From positions 11,159 to 42,154 of the forward strand of contig PATE01000028.1 of NCBI GenBank assembly GCA_002712305.1: a DNA stretch of 30,996 bases, in the 5' to 3' direction. Source of the stretch: Gemmatimonadota bacterium (GTDB lineage: Bacteria > Latescibacterota > UBA2968 > UBA8231). The notes under the pieces were generated by a model. The model ran no database searches, had not been told where the DNA came from, and was given only the letters and a program-made list of their open reading frames with translations. Made by a program: the position numbers and the translations under genes. Shown here piece after piece: positions 6,626-15,544 of the stretch (the first letter of the stretch is position 1; the number at the start of each line of letters is the position of its first letter).

Positions 6626-8281
6626 GTGACGACCCAGTGGGCCCCAGAACCCGAACTCCTGCAGCATCTAGACGAAGCGGTGACCATGATCCTGACGACG
6701 CAGAAGGAGAACGGTCAATTCGGCTCCGAGCCCTGGATCTCCACAGACCAGAACGTTCTGTGGCCATTAACGGTGGCCTGGTCCCAGTCCGGGTCCCGCC
6801 ACTTCCACGACGAACCCGTACTGGACGCCATTGTCCGCGGCGGCCTTGCCCTGCAGGAGGCGCAGGATGAAAACGGCATGTGGATGTTCCGCAAGAAGGA
6901 CTACTCCGAATGGGGACCCATTCGCATGCCCTGGGCCTACAGCCGATGGATACGTGCTTTTGCCGTGATCAAGGACCAGATGCCCACCGATGCTCATCAG
7001 AAGTGGGCCGACGGTCTGCAACTCGGCTATGAGGGCATTGCCGAGCACCAGCTTACGCACATTCATAACATTCCGACCCATCACGCAATGGCCCTGTATT
7101 GCGCGGGCCAGGTCTTCGACCGACCCACGTGGTGCGAGCAGGCGGCAGACTTCCTTCGCGGTGTTGCCAGCGCCCAGTCTCCCCACGGCTGGTGGGCGGA
7201 GCACGAGGGTCCCGTCGTGGCGTACAACTTCGTGTATGCCGAGGCACTCGGCACCTACTTCGCCATGTCGGGTGACGAACAGGTCCTGCCCGCTCTGGAA
7301 CGCGCGGCGACCTATCATGCGACGTTCACCTATCCCGATGGCAGTTGCGTAGAGACCATTGACGGTCGCAATCCCTATCATGACGGCGTCCGTCTCGGCA
7401 ACGCAGGGCTTACGCGTTCTGCAGCGGGTCGCGGATGGACGGCGCAGCAACACCGGCTCTATCTAGCTCAGGGACAACGATTCGACGCGGACTATGCCGC
7501 TTCGATGCTCGCCGACGCCACATCAGGAGACGCCGAGATACCACCCGGAGCGCGGGACGTCCACACGCAACGGATGGGTGATCAGGCGCTCACACGGCGC
7601 CGCGCCCCCTGGTTCGCCTGCGTATCCGCCTATACAGTGGACATCCCACAGAATCGCTGGGGACTGGATCGACAGAGTTTCTTCAGTCTGTATCACGACG
7701 AGGCAGGGTTGATCGCCGGTGGCGGCAACAGCAAGCTCCAACCCCTGTGGAGCACCTTCACCCTCGGCAACACCGAGTTGTTGAAGCACACACCGGGCGA
7801 AGAGGACCCGGACTTTGCCGCCGTGGACGGCCTGATCCACTGTCCCCAATCGGCCAAACTCGGAGAGGACGATGAGACGGTCCTCGTCGACCTCCATTAT
7901 GGATCAGCGTTATGCACGGTGAGTCTGAAACTCGACGCTGAGTCTGCCGTGGCCACCTTCAGCGCCGCGGGTGAGATCACAGCAACCCTCGCCGCCCATG
8001 TGACCCTGCTTCCGCAGATCGGTGAATCCCTCCAAATAGGTGAGCAGTCGTGGGTGCTCGGCGATGAGGTGATCGATATGACGTTCGCCACATCGACGAC
8101 GATCTCCCACGGACGCTGGCAGATGAGTTGTGGGCCGGGCAGTCGTTTTCACTGGCCCGCCCTGCCGCACAATCCGTATCGGAAAGACGGCCACTCGACA
8201 TCCGAGGAAGGTCGGCTTGTGGTGACGTTGCCCCTGGCGTCCGATGCACCTGCCTCAGTGGGATTCCATCTCGCCGAGTGA
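6626..8281 (+). CDS. Toroid plus beta-sandwich protein, polysaccharide-lyase-like
   Basis: A protein of 551 aa. The first about 330 residues show regularly spaced helical, Trp/Tyr/His-rich segments (QKENGQFG, LQEAQDENGMWMFR, MPWAYSRWIRAFAV, HNIPTHHAMALYCAG, FVYAEALGTYFAMSG), typical of alpha/alpha toroids. The remainder is beta-rich (SFFSLYHDEAGLIAGGG onward), as in heparinase II/III-type lyases. I do not recognise a specific family and see no certain catalytic set, though His, Tyr and Arg residues in the toroid are candidates. There is no signal peptide, so it would act inside the cell. The GTG start at 6626 has AAAGG about 11 nt upstream. It runs divergently from the left operon and converges on the rhodanese gene with only 5 bp between stops. 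Confidence 0.6.
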   Translation: MTTQWAPEPELLQHLDEAVTMILTTQKENGQFGSEPWISTDQNVLWPLTVAWSQSGSRHFHDEPVLDAIVRGGLALQEAQDENGMWMFRKKDYSEWGPIRMPWAYSRWIRAFAVIKDQMPTDAHQKWADGLQLGYEGIAEHQLTHIHNIPTHHAMALYCAGQVFDRPTWCEQAADFLRGVASAQSPHGWWAEHEGPVVAYNFVYAEALGTYFAMSGDEQVLPALERAATYHATFTYPDGSCVETIDGRNPYHDGVRLGNAGLTRSAAGRGWTAQQHRLYLAQGQRFDADYAASMLADATSGDAEIPPGARDVHTQRMGDQALTRRRAPWFACVSAYTVDIPQNRWGLDRQSFFSLYHDEAGLIAGGGNSKLQPLWSTFTLGNTELLKHTPGEEDPDFAAVDGLIHCPQSAKLGEDDETVLVDLHYGSALCTVSLKLDAESAVATFSAAGEITATLAAHVTLLPQIGESLQIGEQSWVLGDEVIDMTFATSTTISHGRWQMSCGPGSRFHWPALPHNPYRKDGHSTSEEGRLVVTLPLASDAPASVGFHLAE

Positions 8282-8286
8282 CGGCG

Positions 8287-8829
8287 TCATTCACTCGACC
8301 GAAAGGGAGGATCCAGCAGACCCGAACAGGCCTCGTCGTAGGGATGAACGAGTGTCGTGGATCTGCCCTGTGCATCGACGAGGGGGCGAGATTCGTTGGC
8401 CCATGTGAACAGCGATCCTTCGAGGTTCACCACATTCGTGTAGCCGCGCTCCTGGAGCATCTCCGCCATCCGGGCAGATCGGTATCCCACCGAACAGTAG
8501 AGGACGATGGGCCTGTCGAGGGCGATGCCGCCTGCCAGTGGATCATCCTGCAGCGGCTCGTTCGGCAGCGCCTCGTCTTGTACCGGGGACATCTGTCGAG
8601 CGCCCCGAAGGTGTGAGATGGCGTATTCCTGCGTGGCTCTTACATCAAAGAGCAGAGGTTGGAGCGTATCCGGGTGGGCGAGCCACGACGCAAGTTGCGC
8701 CGTAGAGATCTGTCGCACCTGAGGGAAACGCAGACGAATCCCCTCTTTCACCATGGGCCAATCGTCTGCTTCGAGGGACAGGCTACAGCCAGCGACCACG
8801 GAGAGCACCAACCCCACGACGATCTTCAT
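8287..8829 (-). CDS. Rhodanese-domain lipoprotein
   Basis: About 180 aa. It starts with a lipoprotein signal (MKIVVGLVLSVVAGC; lipobox VAGC, so Cys15 would be lipidated) and continues with one rhodanese domain: the LFDVRATQEYAISHLRGAR entry motif and the catalytic loop CSVGYRSARMAEML with its cysteine present. The chosen ATG at 8829 gives an exact signal peptide; an upstream start would add 18 unrelated residues. It would be anchored on the periplasmic side, where it could handle sulfane sulfur or act as a thiol phosphatase-like domain. The gene stands alone, 86 bp downstream of the GAF sensor gene on the same strand. Confidence 0.85.
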   Translation of the reverse strand: MKIVVGLVLSVVAGCSLSLEADDWPMVKEGIRLRFPQVRQISTAQLASWLAHPDTLQPLLFDVRATQEYAISHLRGARQMSPVQDEALPNEPLQDDPLAGGIALDRPIVLYCSVGYRSARMAEMLQERGYTNVVNLEGSLFTWANESRPLVDAQGRSTTLVHPYDEACSGLLDPPFRSSE

Positions 8830-8915
8830 CGGACCCGATGGCTTGCCAACCGGCTCGACGGTTAGGCACGACAGGTTCGGCACGACATCTCGCTACACGC
8901 TGATCATGCGCGGAT

Positions 8916-10073
8916 TCAAGTGTCGAAACCCTCTTCCTCGACTTCCTCCTTCACGCCGCGCAACTGTTCGATGAGGGCAGCATAGTCGAGCCCCAGGGCG
9001 CTGTGTTCGGCGAACAGTGACAGCAAGCGTAACTCCTCATCCGGCATCAGGGGGGATCGGCGCACGAAGATCAGCAACAACCCCCACACGCGGCGTGTCG
9101 TGACAAGGGGGACGCCGATCAGCGCTTCACAGTCGAGTCCCGGTGCCAGACGTCGGCACGCCTCGCGTACTTCGCTGGCCCGATCCTCGACGAAGGGTCG
9201 CCGGAATCTCCAGTGTTCGGAGATCAGACTCTCGAAGGCGATGGGGCCCCCCACGAGTGCACGTTCGCCAAAGGCATCGAGCACCAGGCGCTGTCGATCA
9301 TCCTCCCAGCGGCAGATGGCCGCCGCCAAACCACCCACGGCGTGTCGCGATGTGCTGCACAGCCGCTCGAGGGCCGTACGCGAAGATTCACCCGGACTTC
9401 CTGCCGAAGAGCGGATGAAGTCGGACAGTTCGGCGTGTTGCCACGCACGAGACAGCCACACGGGTGTTGTGAAACCGAAGTAATACAGCGCCGCCATCAC
9501 GAGGGGGCCCGCCCGGTTGATCTCTGCCGCCGTCGACGCCAGGCTGTCGATCAATGCCGCCGTCACCTGCGCCGCCAGCAGCACTGCGAACACGAGTGCG
9601 CCACCGGCGATCAGCTTCATTCGCCGCTGGATCACACTCTGGCCTCGCTCGGCTGCTGATGCCAGCGCACCTGCCGAATAGAGCGTCAGCAGGGCGAACA
9701 CGGCCGTGACCGCCCATTCCCAGGAAGTGACGGTCACTTCTGGTGCAAACAGGAGGAATCCCCAGGCTGCCGCGACCAGCACCAGTGCCCCCCAGGACAC
9801 AAGACCTCGAATCGGGCGGAAGTGGTCCACGAGTCGCAGCAACAGATACGGGTGCGCCAGGCGAGCCAGCGGCTGCACCAGACTCAGCAGCCCCGGATCA
9901 ACGCCCAGGCGCGGCAGCAGCCGGGGGATGACATCGATCGCCAGCGCGACGAAGACGAGGGCGATATCGAGTCGGGCTCGATCTCGTACCCGGGCCAGAT
10001 CGATGCAGGTAAGGACGGTGATAACCAGTAGAAGGATCTCGCCGCAGAGTGCGAGAAAGTCGCCGACGGACAT
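8916..10073 (-). CDS. Seven-helix membrane protein with C-terminal GAF domain
   Basis: About 385 aa. Residues 1 to about 215 hold six to seven hydrophobic helices (for example LLLVITVLTCIDLA, IALVFVALAIDVIP, LVLVAAAWGFLLFA, GALVFAVLLAAQVTAA, VMAALYYFGFTTPVWL). Residues about 225-370 resemble a GAF domain (DCEALIGVPLVTTRRVWGLLLIF, LRLLSLFAEHSALGLDYAALIEQL). No histidine kinase, GGDEF or phosphatase domain follows; the protein ends in a short acidic tail. It may be a sensor that signals through a partner, or a truncated relative of sensor kinases. ATG at 10073 is preferred to an in-frame TTG 21 nt upstream. It is divergent from the TonB-receptor gene, so it might sense the same substrate; this is inference. 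Confidence 0.7.
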   Translation of the reverse strand: MSVGDFLALCGEILLLVITVLTCIDLARVRDRARLDIALVFVALAIDVIPRLLPRLGVDPGLLSLVQPLARLAHPYLLLRLVDHFRPIRGLVSWGALVLVAAAWGFLLFAPEVTVTSWEWAVTAVFALLTLYSAGALASAAERGQSVIQRRMKLIAGGALVFAVLLAAQVTAALIDSLASTAAEINRAGPLVMAALYYFGFTTPVWLSRAWQHAELSDFIRSSAGSPGESSRTALERLCSTSRHAVGGLAAAICRWEDDRQRLVLDAFGERALVGGPIAFESLISEHWRFRRPFVEDRASEVREACRRLAPGLDCEALIGVPLVTTRRVWGLLLIFVRRSPLMPDEELRLLSLFAEHSALGLDYAALIEQLRGVKEEVEEEGFDT

Positions 10074-10283
10074 GGCGTAAATCGATCCTGACAAGTGTGA
10101 GCGGCTGCGATCAATCTACGGCACGCAAGCACCCTGCGCTTCCAAAGAGCCGCAACCGCACCATTGACACCTCCCCATCGTTTGGCAGATTGCGCCTGGC
10201 AAGCACGACTCAGCGAGCAACGAACCACCAACTCGAGCGTCAGAAAAGCTGGCCCGTGAATCTCACCAGAACCCTGGATCCTG

Positions 10284-12521
10284 ATGATCAGAATTCTCGT
10301 TGTATTTCTCGTGTTCACAGTTCATGCGGAGGCGTCTACCATTGCCGGATACGTCCGCAGTGCGATCGACGGAGAGCAGGTCGGGTTGAGTGTCGTGGCG
10401 TTGCCGGATTTGCAGCTTGGAGGGTTGGCCAATGAGCGCGGGTATTTCGCCGTCCGCAAAGTTCCCGACGGTCGTCATCTGATCGTGGTTTCCCATATCG
10501 GTTATCAGAGCTATCGAGACACGATCGATGTCGCCGGAGAAGACGTACGCCTCGACATTCGGTTGCGAAGTGAGGCCATCGATGTGGGCGTCGAAACGGT
10601 GATCACCGCCGATCGCGACACGGAAGTGGAGCAGGAGCGAACGATCCAGACCAGCTTCCTCACGATCGAGCCACAGCTTCTGCAACAGCTGCCGGCCACG
10701 GGTGAGGCGGATCTGTTGCGAAGCCTGCAGCTGTTACCCGGAATTCAGTCGGCTTCTGACATCAGTAGCGGGTTGTACGTCCGAGGTGGCGGCCCGGACC
10801 AGACCCTGATTCTGCTCGATGACATTCCCCTCTACAATCCATCTCACGCCTTTGGCTTCTTTTCAACCTTCAATCCGGAGGCAGTGCGCGACATTCAGCT
10901 CTACAAAGGAGCGTATCCGGCCAACTATGGGGGCAATCTTGGCGCCGTGCTGGATGTGTCCAATCGCGATGGCAACCGTGAGCAATTCGCCCTGAGTGGG
11001 GGTGTGAGCCTCGTGTCCACGAGACTGCTGGCTGAGGGGCCTGCCGGCGATGGGTCGTGGATGGTTTCGGGTCGACGCACCTATCTGGACCCCGTGCTGG
11101 CCGCCATCCGCTCGGGTGGTACCGATGTGCCCGACTATTTCTTCTACGATCTGAATACGAAGATCACTCAGCCCATTGGCGAGGGTGGTGACCATCTGCT
11201 TCTGAGCGCCTATTTCGGTCGCGACGATCTCGACTTTGATCTCGGTGAAGCAGAGTCCTTCTTCAACATTCGGTGGGGGAACCGCGCCGCCATGGCGCGA
11301 TGGACTCACCTGTTCGATCCAGCTCTGTTCGGAGAACTGACCATCTCGTCGTCCGAGTACGAAAGCACCACCGATCTGAGTTTCTTCGACACACCCATCC
11401 TCTTCCAGAACCAGATCGAAGACCTGACACTCAACGCGGATCTCGAATACTTCCGCGGATCTCAGAACACGATCACCACCGGGCTGCGAGCGACGAAATA
11501 CAATTTCGAATTCGTCTCCAGTTTCAATCAGGTGCCCGGCGTCGATCTGCACGAATCACCGACGCTGCTCGAACTGTATCTGCAGGATGACGTGCAACTG
11601 TCGACCGGTACCCACCTGCGCCTCGGCGTGCGGGCCAGTCGTTTCTCCGAAGCCGATGACGTGGCCGTCATGCCACGTTTTTCTCTCAGCCAACCGGTGG
11701 CCGACGGATGGCGCGTGAAGCTGGGTGGAGGATTGTATCGTCAACACCTCCAACTGGTCACGACGGAAGGATTCAGTGGGGGGGACTTCTGGGTCCCCCT
11801 CGACGAAACCGTCGGACCTGCCTCCTCACGGCAGATTGTGGCTGGCCTCGAATGGGAACCGACGCGAAAGTACAAGGTGACGATGGAGGCCTACTATACC
11901 GATCTGGATGGATTGGTGATCATCGACAACAACAGCACCGTCGATAACAACAGTACCCGTTCAGAGGACGTGTTCAAATCGGATGGTCGAGGTCATGCGA
12001 CAGGCATCGAGTGGTTCGCCGAGAAACGAACCGGTCGCCTGCGTGGTTGGGTCGGCTACACGCTAGGTCGCACGCGACGCACCTTCGACGAAGTGGATGG
12101 CGGACGCTCCTTCGCACCGAAATACGACCGACGACACGATGTGTCGGTGGTGTCCTCTTATCGATTGGGGAGCAAGTGGCGCCTGAGTGGCAGTTTCGTT
12201 TATGCCACGGGCCAGGCGTTTACACCCGCCGCGGCGCGCTACACGCTGACCAACCCAGCGACGCAGGTCCGTGAGGATCTGGTCCTGGCGGCACGACGGA
12301 ACTCCGCCCGGCTGTTGCCCTACCATCGACTCGATCTCAGTGCGCGAAGGCAGATCGGGTTCTTCGATGGCGACGCCGAAGTCTACCTGCAGATCTTCAA
12401 CGTCTACAGCCGCCGCAATGAGTGGTTTGTCCAATACGACGCGGACAGTCCCGACACCGAACCCGAAGTGGTCAAGCAACTACCTGTGGTACCCACCTTT
12501 GGCCTGGAGTTCGCCTTTTGA
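10284..12521 (+). CDS. TonB-dependent outer-membrane receptor with carboxypeptidase-regulatory-like domain
   Basis: A protein of 745 aa. Order: signal peptide (1 to about 17), carboxypeptidase-regulatory-like beta-sandwich (about 19-95, IAGYVRSAIDGEQVGLSVV, VSHIGYQSYRDTI), TonB plug (about 100-240, LLRSLQLLPGIQSASDISSG, LYVRGGGPDQTLILLDD, VRDIQLYKGAYPANYGG) and a 22-strand-type beta-barrel ending in the C-terminal aromatic LEFAF seen in outer-membrane proteins. This layout is typical of FCB-group receptors. The substrate is not evident. The stop codon overlaps the TTG start of a downstream lipoprotein gene, so the two are probably translated together and act as a receptor/lipoprotein pair. 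Confidence 0.92.
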   Translation: MIRILVVFLVFTVHAEASTIAGYVRSAIDGEQVGLSVVALPDLQLGGLANERGYFAVRKVPDGRHLIVVSHIGYQSYRDTIDVAGEDVRLDIRLRSEAIDVGVETVITADRDTEVEQERTIQTSFLTIEPQLLQQLPATGEADLLRSLQLLPGIQSASDISSGLYVRGGGPDQTLILLDDIPLYNPSHAFGFFSTFNPEAVRDIQLYKGAYPANYGGNLGAVLDVSNRDGNREQFALSGGVSLVSTRLLAEGPAGDGSWMVSGRRTYLDPVLAAIRSGGTDVPDYFFYDLNTKITQPIGEGGDHLLLSAYFGRDDLDFDLGEAESFFNIRWGNRAAMARWTHLFDPALFGELTISSSEYESTTDLSFFDTPILFQNQIEDLTLNADLEYFRGSQNTITTGLRATKYNFEFVSSFNQVPGVDLHESPTLLELYLQDDVQLSTGTHLRLGVRASRFSEADDVAVMPRFSLSQPVADGWRVKLGGGLYRQHLQLVTTEGFSGGDFWVPLDETVGPASSRQIVAGLEWEPTRKYKVTMEAYYTDLDGLVIIDNNSTVDNNSTRSEDVFKSDGRGHATGIEWFAEKRTGRLRGWVGYTLGRTRRTFDEVDGGRSFAPKYDRRHDVSVVSSYRLGSKWRLSGSFVYATGQAFTPAAARYTLTNPATQVREDLVLAARRNSARLLPYHRLDLSARRQIGFFDGDAEVYLQIFNVYSRRNEWFVQYDADSPDTEPEVVKQLPVVPTFGLEFAF

Positions 12522-13462
12522 GATCTCTGCTGATTCTGCTCGTGCTGTCGGGTATCTGGGTCGGGTGCGGCGCAGACCGAGAACCGGGCGACCTGTTCGG
12601 ATCTATCGAGGAGGATGTGCTCGTTCTGGATGGCACACTGATCGTCGACCAGCCTCTGCCCTTCATCTACGTGCGGCGCACCGCTGATCCCGGGCAGGTG
12701 TACGATGAAGCCAGCTATGGGGTCACAGACGCTCGCGTCGAACTCACGGCCGGCGATACTCAATGGTCGTATGAGGCCGATCCAGCCTCTCCGGGACGGT
12801 ATCGACCACCGACTCCGACTCCGATGGTTGAGCCCTCCAAGGCATACCGCCTCGAGGTTCGTATCGATGGCGAGGTCGCAGGCGGCGTGACCACGACGCC
12901 AGGTCGTATGAACCTGCGGCGGACAGTCCTGCTCGACGAGAAAACGCTGGAAGTGGTGGACGTACTGGTTCCCTTTTCAGCCGGTGCCGACAGCTCCTTT
13001 GCGTCACCCACCAATCGATTGATCTACCGGGAAGGCGTACTGGAGATGCAGTTGGCGGAGCCCGTCGCCGGTGCCATCGCCTATCAGCTGTCACTGACCG
13101 GACTGGATCGTGATTCGGACTTCGTCATCGACGCTAATTTTCTCGAGGAGGAAGACTACGAGGAATTCGATCGCGAGGGTGCGTCGCCGCCACTGGAGGT
13201 CGACGAAGGACTGGCGCGCGTCCCGTGGTTCGCCGTCGCCTTCGAGGGGCGACATATTCTGCGTCTGTTCGCCATCGATGAGAACTGGTTCGACTTCATC
13301 CGAACGAATCTCAGCGACGACGATGGAGGTGGATTCGGTGGCCTTGCTGGCGATGCCTTCGAGCGACCGATCTTTCGGCTCGACGGGGCAATTGGCCTGT
13401 TCGGATCTGCCGCGGCCGACTCGGTGGGCATCGTGGTTCTGCCCAGACCCGATGGTGACTGA
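12518..13462 (+). CDS. DUF4249-like outer-membrane lipoprotein partner of the TonB receptor
   Basis: About 314 aa. Translating from TTG at 12518, which overlaps the receptor stop (TTGA), gives a clean lipoprotein signal (LLILLVLSGIWVGC, lipobox GIWVGC) and places GGAG (12506-12509) 8 nt upstream. The mature part begins with an Ig-like region (VLDGTLIVDQPLPFIYVRRT, VTDARVELTAGDTQWSYEA, SKAYRLEVRIDGEVAGG), as in DUF4249 proteins encoded beside TonB receptors in Bacteroidota. It probably sits on the outer membrane and helps capture the receptor's ligand. The coupling to the receptor gene is the strongest clue to role. Confidence 0.75.
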   Translation: MRSLLILLVLSGIWVGCGADREPGDLFGSIEEDVLVLDGTLIVDQPLPFIYVRRTADPGQVYDEASYGVTDARVELTAGDTQWSYEADPASPGRYRPPTPTPMVEPSKAYRLEVRIDGEVAGGVTTTPGRMNLRRTVLLDEKTLEVVDVLVPFSAGADSSFASPTNRLIYREGVLEMQLAEPVAGAIAYQLSLTGLDRDSDFVIDANFLEEEDYEEFDREGASPPLEVDEGLARVPWFAVAFEGRHILRLFAIDENWFDFIRTNLSDDDGGGFGGLAGDAFERPIFRLDGAIGLFGSAAADSVGIVVLPRPDGD

Positions 13463-13496
13463 CGAAGATGTCTGCGCCGACGGTCGCTGCCGAGGT

Positions 13497-14075
13497 CTAA
13501 TAGCTTTCCAAAGGCCCGTCGAGCAAGGCCAGGTGGGGTGAATTTGCGCCGATGCCATCCAGGGCCCCACGCCACCGAGCCGCGTGGGACTCATCGGTCA
13601 GCACGGGGACAAAACCGAGGCGTAGATACGTCTTGATGGCGGCGACGCGATGATCGTCCGTCAGCAGCCAAACTGCTGCACGCCGCTCTGACTGCGCCTG
13701 CTGCAACGCAGCCAACGACACTTCATATCCAAGTCGAAGACCGACGTGCTCCGGGTGCGTCCCCACCCAGTGGAGCACGGAGTGGTCGACGCCCGCCCTC
13801 TCGGTCACCCAACTCGAGGCTGTGGCCACCACCACCTCATCTGAGGTCACGACAACCTGCACTCTCTGTGGGAGAAAAGCGGGATCTCGTCGCATCATGC
13901 GATCGAAGTCGAACTCCGACAAGTCTCGCTCGAAAGCGGCAGCCAGAACCTGATTCCAGGACGTTTCGTCTCCATTGCGAAAGTCGCGGACCTGATACCC
14001 GGGTGCGATGGCCGCCTGCGGAAGTCGTCGCAGATGGGGACGGCGCATGACCAACTGCGGCAGGGACGGGCTCAT
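13497..14075 (-). CDS. GNAT-family N-acetyltransferase
   Basis: About 192 aa. The C-terminal half carries a GNAT core: VLHWVGTHPEHVGLRLGYEVSL (acetyl-CoA loop, here GLRLGY in place of the usual RGxGxG/A), WLLTDDHRVAAIKTYLRLGF and PVLTDESHAARW, resembling the mycothiol-synthase-like branch. The start at 14075 overlaps the stop of the Gfo/Idh/MocA gene (ATGA); a longer frame would read 28 unrelated residues inside that gene. It is the last gene of a four-gene operon beginning with the sulfatase. It may acetylate a small amine such as an amino sugar, but the substrate is not indicated. Confidence 0.8.
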   Translation of the reverse strand: MSPSLPQLVMRRPHLRRLPQAAIAPGYQVRDFRNGDETSWNQVLAAAFERDLSEFDFDRMMRRDPAFLPQRVQVVVTSDEVVVATASSWVTERAGVDHSVLHWVGTHPEHVGLRLGYEVSLAALQQAQSERRAAVWLLTDDHRVAAIKTYLRLGFVPVLTDESHAARWRGALDGIGANSPHLALLDGPLESY

Positions 14076-15202
14076 GCGGAGCCGGCACTCCAATTGCGGG
14101 AATCGGGTACGTCGAGCCAACTGCCCTGCTGTTCCATCGAGGTCTGGCTGATCAGGCAAGGCAGACTCATGTCCATGGCGCGGTCGATATCGATGGGGGG
14201 TGGTTCGTCATTCAGCACGGCATCGAGGAAGGCAAGACTCATCAGTGAATCGGTCCCTCCATGCCCCGCCTCGCCGACGGCGTTGAACATTTCGCGCCAC
14301 CGAGTCGGCAGATACTGTGACTCGAGGTCTTTGAGGAATCCCCATGTCTCGGGTCCCTCATGAATGGAGGACAGCCAGATACGATCCTGTTCGTCGGCTC
14401 GACGCGCCGATTCGAAACAGCCTTCGGTGCCCTGCAGTTGGTAGGTGGTGGTCACCGAAGGGCGTGAGGAGACCATGTCGAGACGAATCTTGATCAATCC
14501 GCCGCCTCCCGTCTGAGCGAGCATGACGTGGGTATCCTGGTGGTAATCGTCGCCACGGGGATCCTGGTAGTGGTGACCACTTCCGGCACAACACACACGC
14601 GTCACTCTTTCTCCAGGCATCCAGCTCAGCACCGGTCCCAGCGCGTGTGTGCCATAGGTGATACCGTCGATCCCCGTCTGCCAGCGCCGTCGCCAGCGAG
14701 TGCGCTCATTGAGGTCACGTACTTCGTGCAGATACTCTGACTCGGCGAAGTACGGCGTTCCGAACAGGCCCTGCCGTACCAGCTCTTCCACCAACAGAGA
14801 CTGCCGACGATAATTGCAGTTCTCGGCCAGCATGTAGTGACCTCGCGCTCGGCGAGCGGCGACCACGAGTTGGCGGCACTCTTCGATGCTGACGGCGGGT
14901 GTCACCTCACACAACACGTGCAGGCCCGCCTCCAGGGCCATGATCGACTGGGGCGCATGCAGGTGCATGGGCGTGGCGATCATCACCGCGTCGAGGGATC
15001 CCGCCTCAAGCATGTCTTCGTAGTCGGTGTAGGTCGCAGAGGCGCCGAACAATTCACCCGACGAGGCCAGGGCGCCGGTGTTCGTGTCACACACGGCCTG
15101 GACGCAGACCTGTTCCGAGCGTTGACCGAGCGCGGTGGCAAATGTCGATCCCCGACCACAGGCACCGACGATGCCGATGTGTAGGGCTTGGAGCCGGCTC
15201 AT
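14072..15202 (-). CDS. Gfo/Idh/MocA-family oxidoreductase
   Basis: A protein of 376 aa. The N-terminal Rossmann domain has HIGIVGACGRGSTFATAL for NAD(P) binding and LDAVMIATPMHLHAPQSIMAL. The usual EKP motif is replaced by CEVTPAVS, as in a sub-branch of the family. The C-terminal domain includes ENCNYRRQ, DGITYGTHALGPVLSW and a long beta-sheet region. It likely oxidises or reduces a sugar or cyclitol in the cytoplasm. ATG at 15202 overlaps the stop of the preceding zinc-ribbon gene by 4 nt. Operon partnership with a sulfatase suggests metabolism of a sulfated sugar; this is inference. Confidence 0.88.
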   Translation of the reverse strand: MSRLQALHIGIVGACGRGSTFATALGQRSEQVCVQAVCDTNTGALASSGELFGASATYTDYEDMLEAGSLDAVMIATPMHLHAPQSIMALEAGLHVLCEVTPAVSIEECRQLVVAARRARGHYMLAENCNYRRQSLLVEELVRQGLFGTPYFAESEYLHEVRDLNERTRWRRRWQTGIDGITYGTHALGPVLSWMPGERVTRVCCAGSGHHYQDPRGDDYHQDTHVMLAQTGGGGLIKIRLDMVSSRPSVTTTYQLQGTEGCFESARRADEQDRIWLSSIHEGPETWGFLKDLESQYLPTRWREMFNAVGEAGHGGTDSLMSLAFLDAVLNDEPPPIDIDRAMDMSLPCLISQTSMEQQGSWLDVPDSRNWSAGSA

Positions 15203-15540
15203 GGGCCAGCAGGATCACCTGATGACGGGTTCACACTTGGCATGGGCGAACACAAGGAGGTCTGCTCGCAGGAAGGACAACGCGTTCTCAGCCGACCAAA
15301 CCAGTTTTGGCCGATGAGATGGCGACTCGTTGACACGGCAAAGGTGTGGTTACAGGGGCCGCACGCGTACAAGGAACGGCGAGCCAGCCACGAGGCGGTG
15401 CCCACGCCGATAACGACACTTACAACGATCAATCCGGCGATGTACACCTGGGGGCCGACCTGTTCAACCAGTACGGGACGCACGAACCAGTAGACGATAC
15501 CGATCAGGAGCGTGCTGAAGGCAGGGCCTCTCCAGGACAT
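15199..15540 (-). CDS. Small membrane protein with zinc-ribbon-like cysteines
   Basis: A protein of 113 aa. Two hydrophobic helices (FSTLLIGIVYWFVRPVLV and VYIAGLIVVSVVIGVGTASWLA) are followed by a soluble tail with CGPC and, 33 residues later, CPSC, the spacing of a treble-clef or ribbon zinc site. No family was recognised. It lies 4 bp after the sulfatase stop and overlaps the Gfo/Idh/MocA start by 4 nt, so it is part of the same operon. The tail is presumably cytoplasmic. Confidence 0.65.
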   Translation of the reverse strand: MSWRGPAFSTLLIGIVYWFVRPVLVEQVGPQVYIAGLIVVSVVIGVGTASWLARRSLYACGPCNHTFAVSTSRHLIGQNWFGRLRTRCPSCEQTSLCSPMPSVNPSSGDPAGP

Positions 15541-15544
15541 GAGA

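Noticed and set aside
5391-6629. Plus-strand open frame of 412 codons
   Set aside because: Antisense to the DUF1961 and holin-like genes, low-complexity composition and no domain.
10164-10192. TTGACA followed after 17 bases by AGATTG as a sigma70-type promoter for the TonB receptor
   Set aside because: The -35 match is good but the -10 is poor, and FCB bacteria often use a different promoter consensus.
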